A stretch of 42,935 nucleotides of DNA from CAHJWO01 sp964245885 (GTDB taxonomy: Bacteria; Verrucomicrobiota; Verrucomicrobiia; Chthoniobacterales; SZAS-18). Below are positions 1 to 9,170 of this stretch, one piece after another (position 1 is the first letter of the stretch; every line of letters begins with the position of its first letter). Both the position numbers and the translations under genes were made by a program. The notes under the pieces were generated by a model, which was not told where the DNA came from, searched no databases, and saw only the letters and a list, made by a program, of their open reading frames with translations. The DNA lies in assembly GCA_964245885.1 (NCBI GenBank), contig CAXTOX010000019.1:1-42935 (forward strand), in the 5' to 3' direction.

Positions 1-177
1 GAGCCGTGGGAAAGGTTCCCATCCACGTCAAAGCCCCGGCAGGGGCGGAAGAAAACCGGCGCGATGGTCCGAGGAAGGCCCGCGTCTTTTCTTCCGCCCC
101 TGCCGGGGCTTGCCCGTTCGACCTGATCGACCCACGGCTCACGTCGTGGGCTAAACTCTTGCGCCCCTGCCGGGGCT
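1..177. repeat. Nested palindromic repeat element, copy 1 (cut by window edge)
   Basis: The copy begins inside a hairpin (GAGCCGTGGG) and ends with CCCCTGCCGGGGCT at 177. It has the inner hairpin GCCCC-GGCA-GGGGC near 34-47, its mirror near 106-119, the CCCACGGC-TCAC-GTCGTGGG hairpin at 131-150 and an outer GCCCC hairpin at 162-176. The arms are arranged as a nested inverted repeat, as in copies 2 to 4. No outer terminal inverted repeat is visible on the right side. It is intergenic, about 80 bases upstream of the AraC gene. Confidence 0.85.
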
Positions 178-255
178 ACAAGCCCTACGCGCAGCCGGAA
201 AACGCTTTGCCTGTGGTTTGGAACATCCCGCGAACCGTGGTATTAATTCAACAGA

Positions 256-1104
256 ATGGAATTTACCTCCGTCGCCACGCTCGCCTGGTCCGCGCTCCAT
301 CGGCCCGAAGTCGTGGCGGCCGGGCGGTTCCCGGTGCTGGAAAAAAGCGGCGGCTACATCCACCGCGCGCCGACGGTGGCGCTGCATCAGCACGATTATG
401 AGGGCCGCGCGCACATCGGCGAAGGGCAGTACGAACTGCGGCCCGGCGACCTGACCCTCACGCCGGCGGAGATCGAGTCGCACTACCACCTGCCGCGCGA
501 CGGCTACCATCTTTGCGTGCATTTTCGGCATGCCGCCGTGCCGGCGGGCAACGAAGCCCACGCCCTCAAACTGCCGTTGCACCTGCGTCTCGGGCCGGGT
601 TCCGACGTCATCCGCCAGCGGATCTGGTGGATCACCGACCTGCACCGGCGCGCCGGCCACGCCGACCCGCGCAAACGCATTCTGGCCCTCGCGGCAGCCT
701 CGGCGGGGATGCAGGAGCTGATGCTCACCCTCGCGCTGCTGGACCCGTCGGAACTACCCGCCGAGCCGGTGTCTTCCCGCGTGGAAAAGGCGATGCTCAA
801 GCTGCTGGAGCTGATCGAGTCGCGGCTCAAGGACGTGCTCGTGGTTCCCGCGCTGGCCGAGGAATCCGGCCTGAGCCAGAACTATCTCGCGCGGCTTTTC
901 CGCCAGCGTTACGGCGTGGCGGTGCCGCGTTTCATCCTGTTGCGGCGCATCGAGACGGCCCGGCACCTGTTGACGACGAGCCGGGCTTCGGTCAAGGAAG
1001 TGGCGCACGAGGTCGGCCTTCCGGACATGCAGCATTTCAACAAACAATTCCGCCGGGTGGCGGGCATGAGTCCCTCGGCCTACCGGGATAGGCAGAAGGT
1101 ATAA
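256..1104 (+). CDS. AraC-family transcriptional regulator
   Basis: This 282-residue protein has the usual two-part AraC layout. The N-terminal ~150 residues resemble a cupin-type sensing domain (a histidine-containing HQHDYEG stretch, then GEGQYELRPGDLTL and HYHLP). The C-terminal ~100 residues carry two helix-turn-helix motifs: VVPALAEESGLSQNYLARLF, then VKEVAHEVGLPDMQHFNKQF, ending with the family signature G(M)SPSAYR. Such proteins bind DNA and switch nearby genes in response to a small ligand, often a sugar; the ligand cannot be read here. The ATG at 256 was chosen because the cupin-like fold starts soon after it. The last codons (RQKV-stop) lie inside the left arm of a heptamer repeat, so the native C-terminus may have been remodelled by it. 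The next gene, hisA, is on the same strand but functionally unrelated. Confidence 0.9.
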   Translation: MEFTSVATLAWSALHRPEVVAAGRFPVLEKSGGYIHRAPTVALHQHDYEGRAHIGEGQYELRPGDLTLTPAEIESHYHLPRDGYHLCVHFRHAAVPAGNEAHALKLPLHLRLGPGSDVIRQRIWWITDLHRRAGHADPRKRILALAAASAGMQELMLTLALLDPSELPAEPVSSRVEKAMLKLLELIESRLKDVLVVPALAEESGLSQNYLARLFRQRYGVAVPRFILLRRIETARHLLTTSRASVKEVAHEVGLPDMQHFNKQFRRVAGMSPSAYRDRQKV

Positions 1105-1202
1105 GGTAGAAGGTAGAAGGAGAGACGCGGAGGAAGAAGTGGCACTTCGTCGCGCTGCCTCCTCGACTTCTGTTTTTCTACTTCTACCTTCTACCTTCTG
1201 CC
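1091..1202. repeat. Inverted pair of heptamer tandem repeats
   Basis: The left arm (1091-1120) reads GGCAGAA GGTATAA GGTAGAA GGTAGAA GG. The right arm (about 1175-1202) is its reverse complement, with units GGCAGAA GGTAGAA GGTAGAA. They bracket a core of about 55 bases that has its own small hairpin around GAAG-TGGCA-CTTC. The left arm overlaps the araC stop codon; the right arm ends 7 bases before hisA. Confidence 0.8.
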
Positions 1203-1209
1203 TTTCCCC

Positions 1210-1932
1210 ATGCTCCTGCTACCCGCGATTGATCTGATGAACGGCCAGGCCGTGCGCCTGCGCCAAGGGAAGGCCGAGGAAAAAACCGTCTATTCGGATG
1301 ACCCCGCTGCCCTCGCACGGCGCTGGCAGGACGAGGGTGGCCACTGGCTGCACCTCGTGGACCTCGACGCGGCGTTTTCCGGCCAATCGGGTGCGCGCAA
1401 CCAGGCCGCGCTCCGGTCGATTCTTGCGGCGGTGACAATCCCCTGCGAACTCGGCGGCGGCCTGCGGGACGAGACGGCGGTGCGCGTCGCGCTGGACCTG
1501 GGTGTCTCGCGCGTGGTGATCGGCACGCGCGCGGCGGAGTCGATGGAGTTCGTCGCGCGGTTGGTGCGGACGTTCGGCTCGGAAAGGGTGGTCGTCGGCA
1601 TCGACGCGCGCGGCGGCGAGGTCGCCGTCAAGGGCTGGACCGAGTCGGCCGGCCGCCAGGCCATCGACCTCGCCCGCGAAGCGGAGGCGGCCGGGGTGGG
1701 GGGCATCATCTACACCGACATCGCCACCGACGGGATGCTCGCCGGGCCCAACTTCGTCGAACTCGACTTCCTGCTGGAGCGCCTCGACTGCCCGCTCATC
1801 GCCAGCGGCGGCGTCACGACGGCGGACGACGTGCGGCGGCTCGCCGCGCGGCCCCAGCTGCACGGAGCGATCATCGGGCGGGCGCTTTACGAGGGAACTC
1901 TTCGCTTGGAAGACTGCCCATTGTCGGGGTAG
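1210..1932 (+). CDS. hisA: HisA, ProFAR isomerase (histidine biosynthesis)
   Basis: The 240-residue protein is full length for HisA, the (beta/alpha)8-barrel enzyme that converts ProFAR to PRFAR in histidine synthesis. The N-terminus MLLLPAIDLMNGQAVRL supplies the first catalytic aspartate (D8). VGIDARGG supplies the second (about residue 131). The phosphate-binding loops ELGGGLRD and IASGGVTTADD are present, as is YTDIATDGM. No other his gene is adjacent, so it sits outside a his operon here. The start is the ATG at 1210, directly after a heptamer-repeat arm; no clear Shine-Dalgarno sequence precedes it. A TrpA or HisF assignment is disfavoured by the PAIDLMNG opening. Confidence 0.95.
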   Translation: MLLLPAIDLMNGQAVRLRQGKAEEKTVYSDDPAALARRWQDEGGHWLHLVDLDAAFSGQSGARNQAALRSILAAVTIPCELGGGLRDETAVRVALDLGVSRVVIGTRAAESMEFVARLVRTFGSERVVVGIDARGGEVAVKGWTESAGRQAIDLAREAEAAGVGGIIYTDIATDGMLAGPNFVELDFLLERLDCPLIASGGVTTADDVRRLAARPQLHGAIIGRALYEGTLRLEDCPLSG

Positions 1933-1944
1933 ACTGCGCGCTTC

Positions 1945-2628
<684 letters not shown>

Positions 2629-2657
2629 AGCGTTTTCCGGTTGCTCGTAGGGTTTTC

Positions 2658-2871
2658 AGCCCCGGTAGGGGCGCAAGAGTATAGCCCACGGCGTGAGTTG
2701 TGGGGAACACGTGCCGAGTGGAACAGCCCCGGCAGGAGCGTAAGAAAATCAGCGGGGCATTCCTTGCTGGCCCGCCTTCTTTCTTCCGCCCCTGCCGGGG
2801 CTTTGACCTTTCTGGGCCACCTTTCCCACGGCTCACGCCGTGGGCTAAACTCTTACGCCCCTGCCGGGGCT
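2658..2871. repeat. Nested palindromic repeat element, copy 2
   Basis: Hairpin order from left: AGCCCCGGTAGGGGC, then AGCCCACGGCGTGAGTTGTGGG, then AGCCCCGGCAGGAGC, a centre of about 45 bases, and then the three arms mirrored (GCCCCTGCCGGGGCT, CCCACGGCTCACGCCGTGGG, GCCCCTGCCGGGGCT). The left half is more decayed than the right. The outer terminal repeats seen in copies 3 and 4 are missing. It lies in the spacer between the lipoprotein and kinase genes. Confidence 0.9.
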
Positions 2872-3065
2872 GGGAGGACTCCACACGCAAACGAAAAACG
2901 CTGTAAGTCGTTGCGGCGCTCCACCCCACCACGTTGGCGCGGATCAACAACCAGGGCAGGTCGCCGGCCGGGCAGTGCGGAGAAAAGGGCACCTCCTGCG
3001 GTTTCCCACCCGGTTACGCGGCAGCCCGGCAACAGGAGGAAAGACAAACGCCGCCCGGTGTACAA

Positions 3066-3142
3066 GGGAGAAGGGAAAATCCTGCGCGGGAATGCTTCCG
3101 GCGATGGTTCGTTTTGCCTTTTCCCTTCCGCTTTTGCCTTCT
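3066..3142. repeat. Inverted purine/pyrimidine heptamer repeat pair before kinase gene
   Basis: The left arm GGGAGAAGGGAAAA (3066-3079) is mirrored by TTTTGCCTTTTCCCTTCC and CTTTTGCCTTCT (3112-3142). The unit is close to GGCAAAA/GGGAAAA. It sits 20 bases upstream of the kinase start. The arms match less well than in the pair at 36781-36999. Confidence 0.55.
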
Positions 3143-3162
3143 AGACTGCTGCGCCTGAGACT

Positions 3163-5802
3163 ATGCCGGACGAGACCGCCACCTTCGAACACTTCCAAAT
3201 CGCCCGCCGGGAGGACGGCAGCCTCTTCGAACTCGGCCGCGGCGCGATGGGCGTGACGTACAAAGCCTACGACACGCGCCTGGATGGCTACGTGGCGTTG
3301 AAGGTCATCAACCCCGGCTACCTCCACGACGACGTGGGCCGCGAGCGGTTCCTGCGCGAGGCCCGCGCCGCGGCGCACCTCGACCACCCCAACGTCGCGG
3401 CCATCTTTCACCGCGGCGAGGAAGGCGGGACGTATTTCTACGCGATGCAGTTCATCGAGGGGGAAACCCTCGACGCCTACGTGCGGCGGCGCGGAACGCT
3501 GCCGGTCGCGCTGGCGTTGCGGCTGGTTCTCCAGGCGGCTCAGGGGCTCGCGGCGGCGAACGCTCGCGGCCTGATCCACCGCGACATCAAGCCGGCCAAC
3601 CTCATGCTCGTCCACCTCGACGACACCGGCCTCGCCGCCGGAACGCCGGCCAGCGCCGCCGGCGGCGACGGCGACGGCGAGGACCTGCTCGTCAAGGTGA
3701 TCGACTTCGGCTTGGCGAAGGTGGTCCTCGACGACAAGAACGGTTCCACTCTCAGCCTGACGGGCGAGGGACCCATCGGCACGCCCTACTACATGAGCCC
3801 CGAGCAGATCGACTCGGCCATCGGCGAGGTCGACGCGCGGTCGGACATCTATTCGCTCGGGGTGACGCTGTGGTACCTGCTCACCGGCCAGCCGCCGTTC
3901 GTGGGCACGCAGTTCCAGGTGTTTCGTCAGCACATCGGCACACCGCCGCCGCTCGTGCAACTGCCCGCCGCCGTCCCGGACAGCGTGCGCGGCCTGCTCG
4001 GGCGGATGATGGGCAAGACTCCCGCCGACCGTCCCGCCAACACCCGCGAACTGATCGGCCAGATCCGCGAACTCCTGCGCGGCCCGCTCGCCCCGGCGGC
4101 ACCGGCCGCGCCCGTTTCCCTCGTGCCGACATCGGCCGCGCCGCCGCCGGTGCCGGTCCCGTCCATCCCGCCGTCCTGGCCCCCTCCGCTACCGGTTCAG
4201 GCGGGAGCGAGCTTGCCGGAATCGGGTGGCCAACCGCTGACCTTCAGAAACCTGTCGTCTACCCCACCGCCGCCTCCGCCGGGCGTCTACGTTCCTCCGC
4301 CCAACGTCTCACGGGGGCGTGAGTGGAAGATTTTCGGTGGTGTGCTCCTGGCAGCGTTGCTGCTAGGCGGCATTCCGCTGGCCTATTTCATCTCGAAAGG
4401 CAAAGTGACCAACGGCAAGGGCAACGGCACGCCCGCTCCGGCCTCGGCGACCCCGGTGTCCGCCGTCACGCCCGCGCCGAGCACGGGGTCCATGTGGAAA
4501 TCTCTGCCGCCCCCGAGCGCCTCGTCACCGGCCGCCGCCGGCGCGCGGACGCTAACCGTCCCCGGCCAGTACGCGACGGTGCAGGCCGCCATCGACGCGG
4601 CCAAGAGCGGCGACACCGTGCGGGTGGGGCGCGGGACGTTCCGTGAGAAGCTCACGTTCAAGGCAGGCATCCGCCTCGTGGGCGACGACCGGAGCACCAC
4701 GACGATCAGCGTCGCCGGCAACGGCCCCTGCTTGTACGTGCTGAACTGCGCCTCCGGGATGGTTTCCGGGCTGACTTTCGAGCACACGGCCACCAACCCG
4801 AAGGACGAAATCCACTACATCGTTTGGCTGCGCGGCTCGAAAGTGCAAATGCGCGACTGTCGGGTGCGGAACTCCGGCAGCACGGGAATTTCCTGCGAGG
4901 ACGCGGACAAATCGCTTGTCGAGAATTGCGAGATCGTCGGCGCGCACGCTTTCGGGCTGCGCGCGATGGGAGCGGGGACCGCGCCGGTGTTCCGTGGGAA
5001 CCATGTGTCGGGCAGTGCTTGGTCGGGCGTTTGTTTCAGCAACGGCGCGGGCGGCCTGGCCGAAAACAACACCTGCGAGGACGGCGCGGGGGTGGGCTTC
5101 AGCATCCTGGGAGCGGGCACCGCACCCGCGATCAACGGCAATACGGCGCGGCGCAATAAACTGAGCGGCTTCAGCTACGAGAAAGGAGCCAGCGGTCGCG
5201 CGTCGGGCAACACCGTGGCCGAGAACACAGAGGCCGGCTTCCGCGTCGCCGACGACGGGACCGCGCCCGTGTTGTCGGAGAACGAGGCCAAGGGCAACGG
5301 TTTGAGCGGCTTCAACGTCCTCGACGGGGCTGGCGGGGTGATCGACTCGAACACCAGCGACGGCAACGTCGGCTCCGGCGTTCTCGTGATGAAGAGCGGC
5401 AGCAATCCCGTGGTCAAAAACAACCGGCTCACCGGTAACAAGGGCAGCGGAATGTACTTCCGCGACGGCGCGGCGGGTCTTGCCGAGTCGAACACGATCA
5501 GCGGCAACACGGAAAGCGGCATCTTCGTCAACGGCAAAGGCACCGCCCCGACGTTGCGCGAAAACCAGATCCAAGGGAACGGCTTCGATGGGATCACCGT
5601 GCGCGAGGGTGCGGCCGGGTTGATCGAAGGGAACATTTGCGAGAACAACACCTTGCACGGGATCGGCGTGTACGACCCCGGCACCGCGCCCACGCTGAGC
5701 GGCAACCGGTGCGAGAACAACACGAAGGGGAACACCTACGTCGAGAAGGGAGCCACGCCCAGGAAGAGCGGCGGCGGGGGCTACGACGGGTTTTTCAAGT
5801 AG
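3163..5802 (+). CDS. Membrane Ser/Thr protein kinase with parallel beta-helix ectodomain
   Basis: This is an 879-residue receptor-like kinase. Residues 1-305 form a complete Hanks-type kinase: glycine loop GRGAMG (25-30), lysine K47, HRDIKPAN (139-146, catalytic D141), DFG (181-183) and SPEQ (212-215). A Pro/Ala-rich linker follows, then one membrane segment (about 391-410). The remaining ~465 residues begin with TVPGQYATVQAAIDAA, a typical opening of right-handed beta-helix proteins, and continue with about 20 imperfect ~23-residue turns built around GNxxSGF, ENxxxG and GTAP motifs. The kinase would be cytoplasmic and the helix outside, a plausible sensor for carbohydrate or wall polymer. 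Its kinase half closely resembles the N-terminus of the second kinase (23417-25714). It is monocistronic, facing the pyr genes tail to tail across 38 bases. Target and ligand are unknown. Confidence 0.9.
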   Translation: MPDETATFEHFQIARREDGSLFELGRGAMGVTYKAYDTRLDGYVALKVINPGYLHDDVGRERFLREARAAAHLDHPNVAAIFHRGEEGGTYFYAMQFIEGETLDAYVRRRGTLPVALALRLVLQAAQGLAAANARGLIHRDIKPANLMLVHLDDTGLAAGTPASAAGGDGDGEDLLVKVIDFGLAKVVLDDKNGSTLSLTGEGPIGTPYYMSPEQIDSAIGEVDARSDIYSLGVTLWYLLTGQPPFVGTQFQVFRQHIGTPPPLVQLPAAVPDSVRGLLGRMMGKTPADRPANTRELIGQIRELLRGPLAPAAPAAPVSLVPTSAAPPPVPVPSIPPSWPPPLPVQAGASLPESGGQPLTFRNLSSTPPPPPPGVYVPPPNVSRGREWKIFGGVLLAALLLGGIPLAYFISKGKVTNGKGNGTPAPASATPVSAVTPAPSTGSMWKSLPPPSASSPAAAGARTLTVPGQYATVQAAIDAAKSGDTVRVGRGTFREKLTFKAGIRLVGDDRSTTTISVAGNGPCLYVLNCASGMVSGLTFEHTATNPKDEIHYIVWLRGSKVQMRDCRVRNSGSTGISCEDADKSLVENCEIVGAHAFGLRAMGAGTAPVFRGNHVSGSAWSGVCFSNGAGGLAENNTCEDGAGVGFSILGAGTAPAINGNTARRNKLSGFSYEKGASGRASGNTVAENTEAGFRVADDGTAPVLSENEAKGNGLSGFNVLDGAGGVIDSNTSDGNVGSGVLVMKSGSNPVVKNNRLTGNKGSGMYFRDGAAGLAESNTISGNTESGIFVNGKGTAPTLRENQIQGNGFDGITVREGAAGLIEGNICENNTLHGIGVYDPGTAPTLSGNRCENNTKGNTYVEKGATPRKSGGGGYDGFFK

Positions 5803-5840
5803 CGGCCAAGTTTGCCGAACAGGTCGCCCGCGACCGGTCG

Positions 5841-7196
5841 TCAACCGTCAGGACCCGTCGTTTTGGACGCCTGCGGCGGGACCGCTCCCCACGCCTTCCA
5901 GACCGTCTCGCCGCCGACCATCGTGCGCACCGCCCGGCCCTTGAGCCGCCAGCCGCCGAAAGGTGTGTTGCGCGACCGCGACGCGGATTCTTCCACGTTC
6001 ACGGTCCACTCCAACCCGGGATCGATGAGCGTGATGTCCGCCACCGCGCCGGCCGAGAGCGTGCCGCGCCCTTCCTTGAGCTTGAGCAGCCGGGCCGGGT
6101 TGATCGTCAGCAGCTCGATGAGGCGCGGCAGGTCGATGGCCTTTTGTTGGTCGACAAGGAGGTGGTGGAACAGTCCAAATTCCGTCTCCAGACCCAGAAT
6201 CCCGAACGGCGCGCGGTCGAACTCCACCTCCTTTTCGTACGCGGTGTGCGGCGCATGGTCGCTGGCCAGGATCGTGATGGTCCCGTCGGCGATGCCGCCG
6301 ATCAGCGCGTCGATGTCCGCGCGCGTGCGCAGGGGCGGGTTCATCTTGTAGTGCGTGTCGTAACCGCACACCGCCTCGTCGGTCAGCGCGAGATGGTGGG
6401 GACAAACCTCGCCCGAAATCCGCACGCCGCGCCGCCTCGCCTCGCGCAGGTGCCGCACGCTGCCCGCGCAACTCAGGTGCTGGCAGTGGATCGCCGAACC
6501 GCACAACTCCGCCAGCACGACGTTGCGCAGGACGATCAACTCCTCGCCCGCCGCCGGCCAGCCCGGCAGGCCGAGCACCGTGCTCCAGTAACCCTCGTGC
6601 ATCACGCCGTCACCCACGAGGCTGTAGTCCTGGCAATGGTCGAGCACGGGCAGGTCGAACATCCGGGCGTACTCGACCGCCCGGCGCATCAGGTCATGGT
6701 TCTGCACGCAGTGGCCGTCGTCCGTGATCGCCACGACGCCCGCCGCGACCATCGAGCCGATGGCGGCGAGTTCCTCCCCGGCGAGGTCCTTGGTGATGGC
6801 TCCGGTGGGGAACACGTTGACGCACGCTTTCCTGGCACGCTCGTTGATCCAGGTGATCGTCGCCGGGTTGTCCGCCGCCGGGTTGGTGTTGGGCATGCAG
6901 ACCACCGTCGTGAACCCGCCCGCCGCCGCCGCCCGCGCGCCGGTCTCGATGGTCTCCTTCGCCGACTGACCCGGTTCGCGGAAATGGACGTGCAGGTCGA
7001 TCAACCCCGGTGCCACGACGAGACCGGCCGCGTTGATGACCTCGACCTGGCCGGCTTCCCCGCCGGGCGGCTTGCCGTCCACGGCGACGATCCGCCCGTC
7101 GCGCACGAACACGTCGCGTAGGGCATCGACGCCGTTGGCCGGGTCGACCACCCGGCCACCGCGGATGATCGTCATTTTGGAAGGCTGGTCGCTCAT
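5841..7196 (-). CDS. pyrC: Dihydroorotase
   Basis: This 451-residue class I-type dihydroorotase would cyclise carbamoyl-aspartate to dihydroorotate, the third step of pyrimidine synthesis. The metal-binding motif DLHVHFREPG gives H69 and H71. The downstream family markers CMPNTNPA, a conserved DHC (near the middle), CPHHL and ASDHAPHT are present. The start is placed at the ATG at 7196, which overlaps the pyrB stop in an ATGA arrangement, so the two genes are probably translationally coupled. Because class I enzymes can bind aspartate carbamoyltransferase, the PyrB-PyrC pair may form a complex, but this is inference. An allantoinase or hydantoinase is disfavoured by the pyr context. Confidence 0.95.
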   Translation of the reverse strand: MSDQPSKMTIIRGGRVVDPANGVDALRDVFVRDGRIVAVDGKPPGGEAGQVEVINAAGLVVAPGLIDLHVHFREPGQSAKETIETGARAAAAGGFTTVVCMPNTNPAADNPATITWINERARKACVNVFPTGAITKDLAGEELAAIGSMVAAGVVAITDDGHCVQNHDLMRRAVEYARMFDLPVLDHCQDYSLVGDGVMHEGYWSTVLGLPGWPAAGEELIVLRNVVLAELCGSAIHCQHLSCAGSVRHLREARRRGVRISGEVCPHHLALTDEAVCGYDTHYKMNPPLRTRADIDALIGGIADGTITILASDHAPHTAYEKEVEFDRAPFGILGLETEFGLFHHLLVDQQKAIDLPRLIELLTINPARLLKLKEGRGTLSAGAVADITLIDPGLEWTVNVEESASRSRNTPFGGWRLKGRAVRTMVGGETVWKAWGAVPPQASKTTGPDG

Positions 7197-8164
7197 GACG
7201 GGCCGCCCGCGCGGTAGCTGTCGCAGAGGTAGAGCGCGGCCATGCGCACGGCGAGGCCGTTGGTCACCTGGTCGAGGATGACACTGTGGCGCGGGTCGTC
7301 GGCCACGTCGCTGTCGATCTCCACGCCGCGGTTGACCGGACCCGGGTGCATGACGATGCAATCCGGGCGCAGGCGCGCGGCGCGTTCCTTGGTCAGGCCG
7401 AAAAGGGAGGTGTATTCACCCAAGCCGGGGAAATACGCCCGCCGCTGGCGTTCGTGCTGGATGCGCAGGAGGTTGATGACATCAACGGTTTCCAGGACCT
7501 CGTCGACGCGGCGCACGACCGACACGCCCATGCGCTCGAACACGCGCGGCACCAGTGTGGTCGGGCCGACGAGCGTGACCTTTGCGCCGAGTTTGAGCAG
7601 ACCCCAGATGTTCGAGCGCGCCACGCGGCTGAACAGGATGTCGCCGACGATGGCGACGTGCAGGCCGGCGATGCTCCCGCGTTTTTCGCGGATGGTGAAC
7701 AGGTCGAGCAACGCCTGGGTCGGGTGCTCGTGCGCGCCGTCGCCGGCGTTGATGATGCTGGCGTGCAGCCGTTCCGCCAGAAACTGCGGCGACCCCGCCG
7801 AACTGTGCCGCAGCACGACGAGATCGACGTTGTTGGCCTGGAGAACCAGCGCGGTGTCCTTGAGCGTCTCCCCCTTCACGAGGCTGGAACTGGTGGCCGA
7901 AATGTTCACCACGTCGGCGCTCAGGCGCATTGCGGCGAGTTCGAACGACGTGCGCGTGCGCGTGCTCGGCTCGACGAAGAAATTGACCAGCGTGCGACCC
8001 TGGAGCACCGGCACCTTCTTCACGTCCCGCGCGCCGACCTGCTTGAACTGCCGCGCGGTGTCGAGCAGCAGCGTGATTTCCTCCGGCTCCAGTTCCTGGA
8101 TCGTCAACAAATCCTTGCGCCGCCAGACGGTTGGCGCGGAAGCAGGAGCGGAGGCGGCGTTCAA
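7193..8164 (-). CDS. pyrB: Aspartate carbamoyltransferase catalytic subunit
   Basis: The 323-residue enzyme would condense carbamoyl phosphate with aspartate. The carbamoyl-phosphate site FFVEPSTRTRTSFELAA is intact, as are GETLKDT, HPTQALLDLFT and the C-terminal HPGPVNRGVE. No pyrI regulatory subunit gene is visible nearby, which fits the PyrB type found with pyrR and class I dihydroorotases. It lies between pyrR (22-base gap) and pyrC (4-base overlap), so the three are very likely one operon. An ornithine transcarbamylase is excluded by the aspartate-type motifs and the neighbours. Confidence 0.95.
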   Translation of the reverse strand: MNAASAPASAPTVWRRKDLLTIQELEPEEITLLLDTARQFKQVGARDVKKVPVLQGRTLVNFFVEPSTRTRTSFELAAMRLSADVVNISATSSSLVKGETLKDTALVLQANNVDLVVLRHSSAGSPQFLAERLHASIINAGDGAHEHPTQALLDLFTIREKRGSIAGLHVAIVGDILFSRVARSNIWGLLKLGAKVTLVGPTTLVPRVFERMGVSVVRRVDEVLETVDVINLLRIQHERQRRAYFPGLGEYTSLFGLTKERAARLRPDCIVMHPGPVNRGVEIDSDVADDPRHSVILDQVTNGLAVRMAALYLCDSYRAGGPS

Positions 8165-8186
8165 GGGCGGCAGGGAGTGGGCACGA

Positions 8187-8771
8187 TCATCCGCCGGATT
8201 TCGCCCCTTTGTCCAGCCAGACCGCGTCGGGTTGGTTGTCCAAGGCGGCGAAGCGCACCATGATGCGCTCGCTGGCCGAGGTCGCCAGTTCCTGGCCGAC
8301 GTAATCCGGCCGGATGGGCAGCTCGCGATGGCCCCGATCCACGAGGACGGCGAGCTGGATGCACGGCGGGCGGCCGTATTTCACGAGGGAATCCAGTGCT
8401 GCACGCACCGTTCGGCCCGTGAAGAACACGTCATCCACGAGCACGACGGTCGAGGAGCCGAGGTCCAGCGGCAGACGGGTCGTCTGGATGGAAGTCAGCC
8501 GCGCTCGCAGCCGCAGGTCGTCGCGGTGCATGGACACGTCGAGCGCCCCCTCGGCCGGACGGGTGCCGCACAGGGTTTCGATCTCGTCGGCCAGACGCCG
8601 GGCGACTTCCACGCCGCGCGTGTAGATGCCGACCAGCGCCAGCCGGCCGAGATGACCGTCGGCGGCGTTGCGTTCCACGATCTCCGCCGCCATTCGCCGC
8701 AATTCGCGGGTGACGGCGTCGGCGTCGAGAATGAGTTGCGCCCCTGAGTCGTTGGCGGGTTCGGAGGACAT
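8187..8771 (-). CDS. pyrR: PyrR, pyrimidine operon regulator / uracil phosphoribosyltransferase
   Basis: The protein is 194 residues if started at the ATG at 8771; an upstream ATG at 8807 would add 12 residues with no family similarity. The PRPP-binding signature VVLVDDVFFTGRTVRAALD and the N-terminal LVGIYTRGVEVARRLADEI are characteristic. PyrR proteins bind pyr mRNA to control attenuation in Gram-positive bacteria and often also have uracil phosphoribosyltransferase activity. It is the first gene of pyrR-pyrB-pyrC. I looked in the ~75-base leader for a conserved PyrR-binding loop or terminator and did not see a convincing one, so the mode of control here is open. Confidence 0.93.
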   Translation of the reverse strand: MSSEPANDSGAQLILDADAVTRELRRMAAEIVERNAADGHLGRLALVGIYTRGVEVARRLADEIETLCGTRPAEGALDVSMHRDDLRLRARLTSIQTTRLPLDLGSSTVVLVDDVFFTGRTVRAALDSLVKYGRPPCIQLAVLVDRGHRELPIRPDYVGQELATSASERIMVRFAALDNQPDAVWLDKGAKSGG

Positions 8772-8846
8772 GCGGGTGGATGAGAGTAGGACCGCCAACG
8801 TTTCCATGTTCAGCGATGGCCAAAGAGCGTCCGTCGATGCACCTTG

Positions 8847-9170
8847 TCAGGCGGCGGCGTCCTGGGAGGCACGCGCCGACCACCAACGGTGGAATGAATC
8901 AAGACTCTCGGCCGATGGACGCCCTGCCAGGACGCTTTCCACACTGAGATCCTCGTCCAAATCGGGCCAATGAATACCTTCGCCCTCACCGATCAACTCC
9001 AGATGCCCGCGCTCGGCAGCACTGCCTGCCAGCAAACGCGGATACCATGCAAGCGGGGCAGAAACCGTGCGTCCATCGGTCAATTCCAGAAGGATGGCCG
9101 CTTCACTGAATTGCACGGCGCTGACGCGCGGGGCAGCGACTGCATCAACGAGCGGGGCCAAAGTAGGCAT
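8847..9170 (-). CDS. DUF2442-domain protein
   Basis: The 107-residue protein carries the DUF2442 pattern: VSAVQFSEAAILLELTDGRTVSAPLAWYPRL, here split by eye into a beta-rich half and the downstream IGEGEGIHWPDLDEDLSVESVLAG motif. The C-terminal ~25 residues (SFHRWWSARASQDAAA) are extra. The gene overlaps the preceding DUF4160 gene by 26 bases, a very common pairing of these two families. Some authors treat such pairs as toxin-antitoxin-like modules, but no activity can be inferred from the sequence. Its stop is 75 bases before pyrR. Confidence 0.8.
   Translation of the reverse strand: MPTLAPLVDAVAAPRVSAVQFSEAAILLELTDGRTVSAPLAWYPRLLAGSAAERGHLELIGEGEGIHWPDLDEDLSVESVLAGRPSAESLDSFHRWWSARASQDAAA

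Noticed and set aside
5803..5840. Terminator between the kinase and pyrC stops
   Set aside because: Only a GGTCGC-CC-GCGACC palindrome with a two-base loop and no T run.
8772..8846. PyrR-binding leader or attenuator before pyrR
   Set aside because: No recognisable binding loop, antiterminator or T-run hairpin was found.
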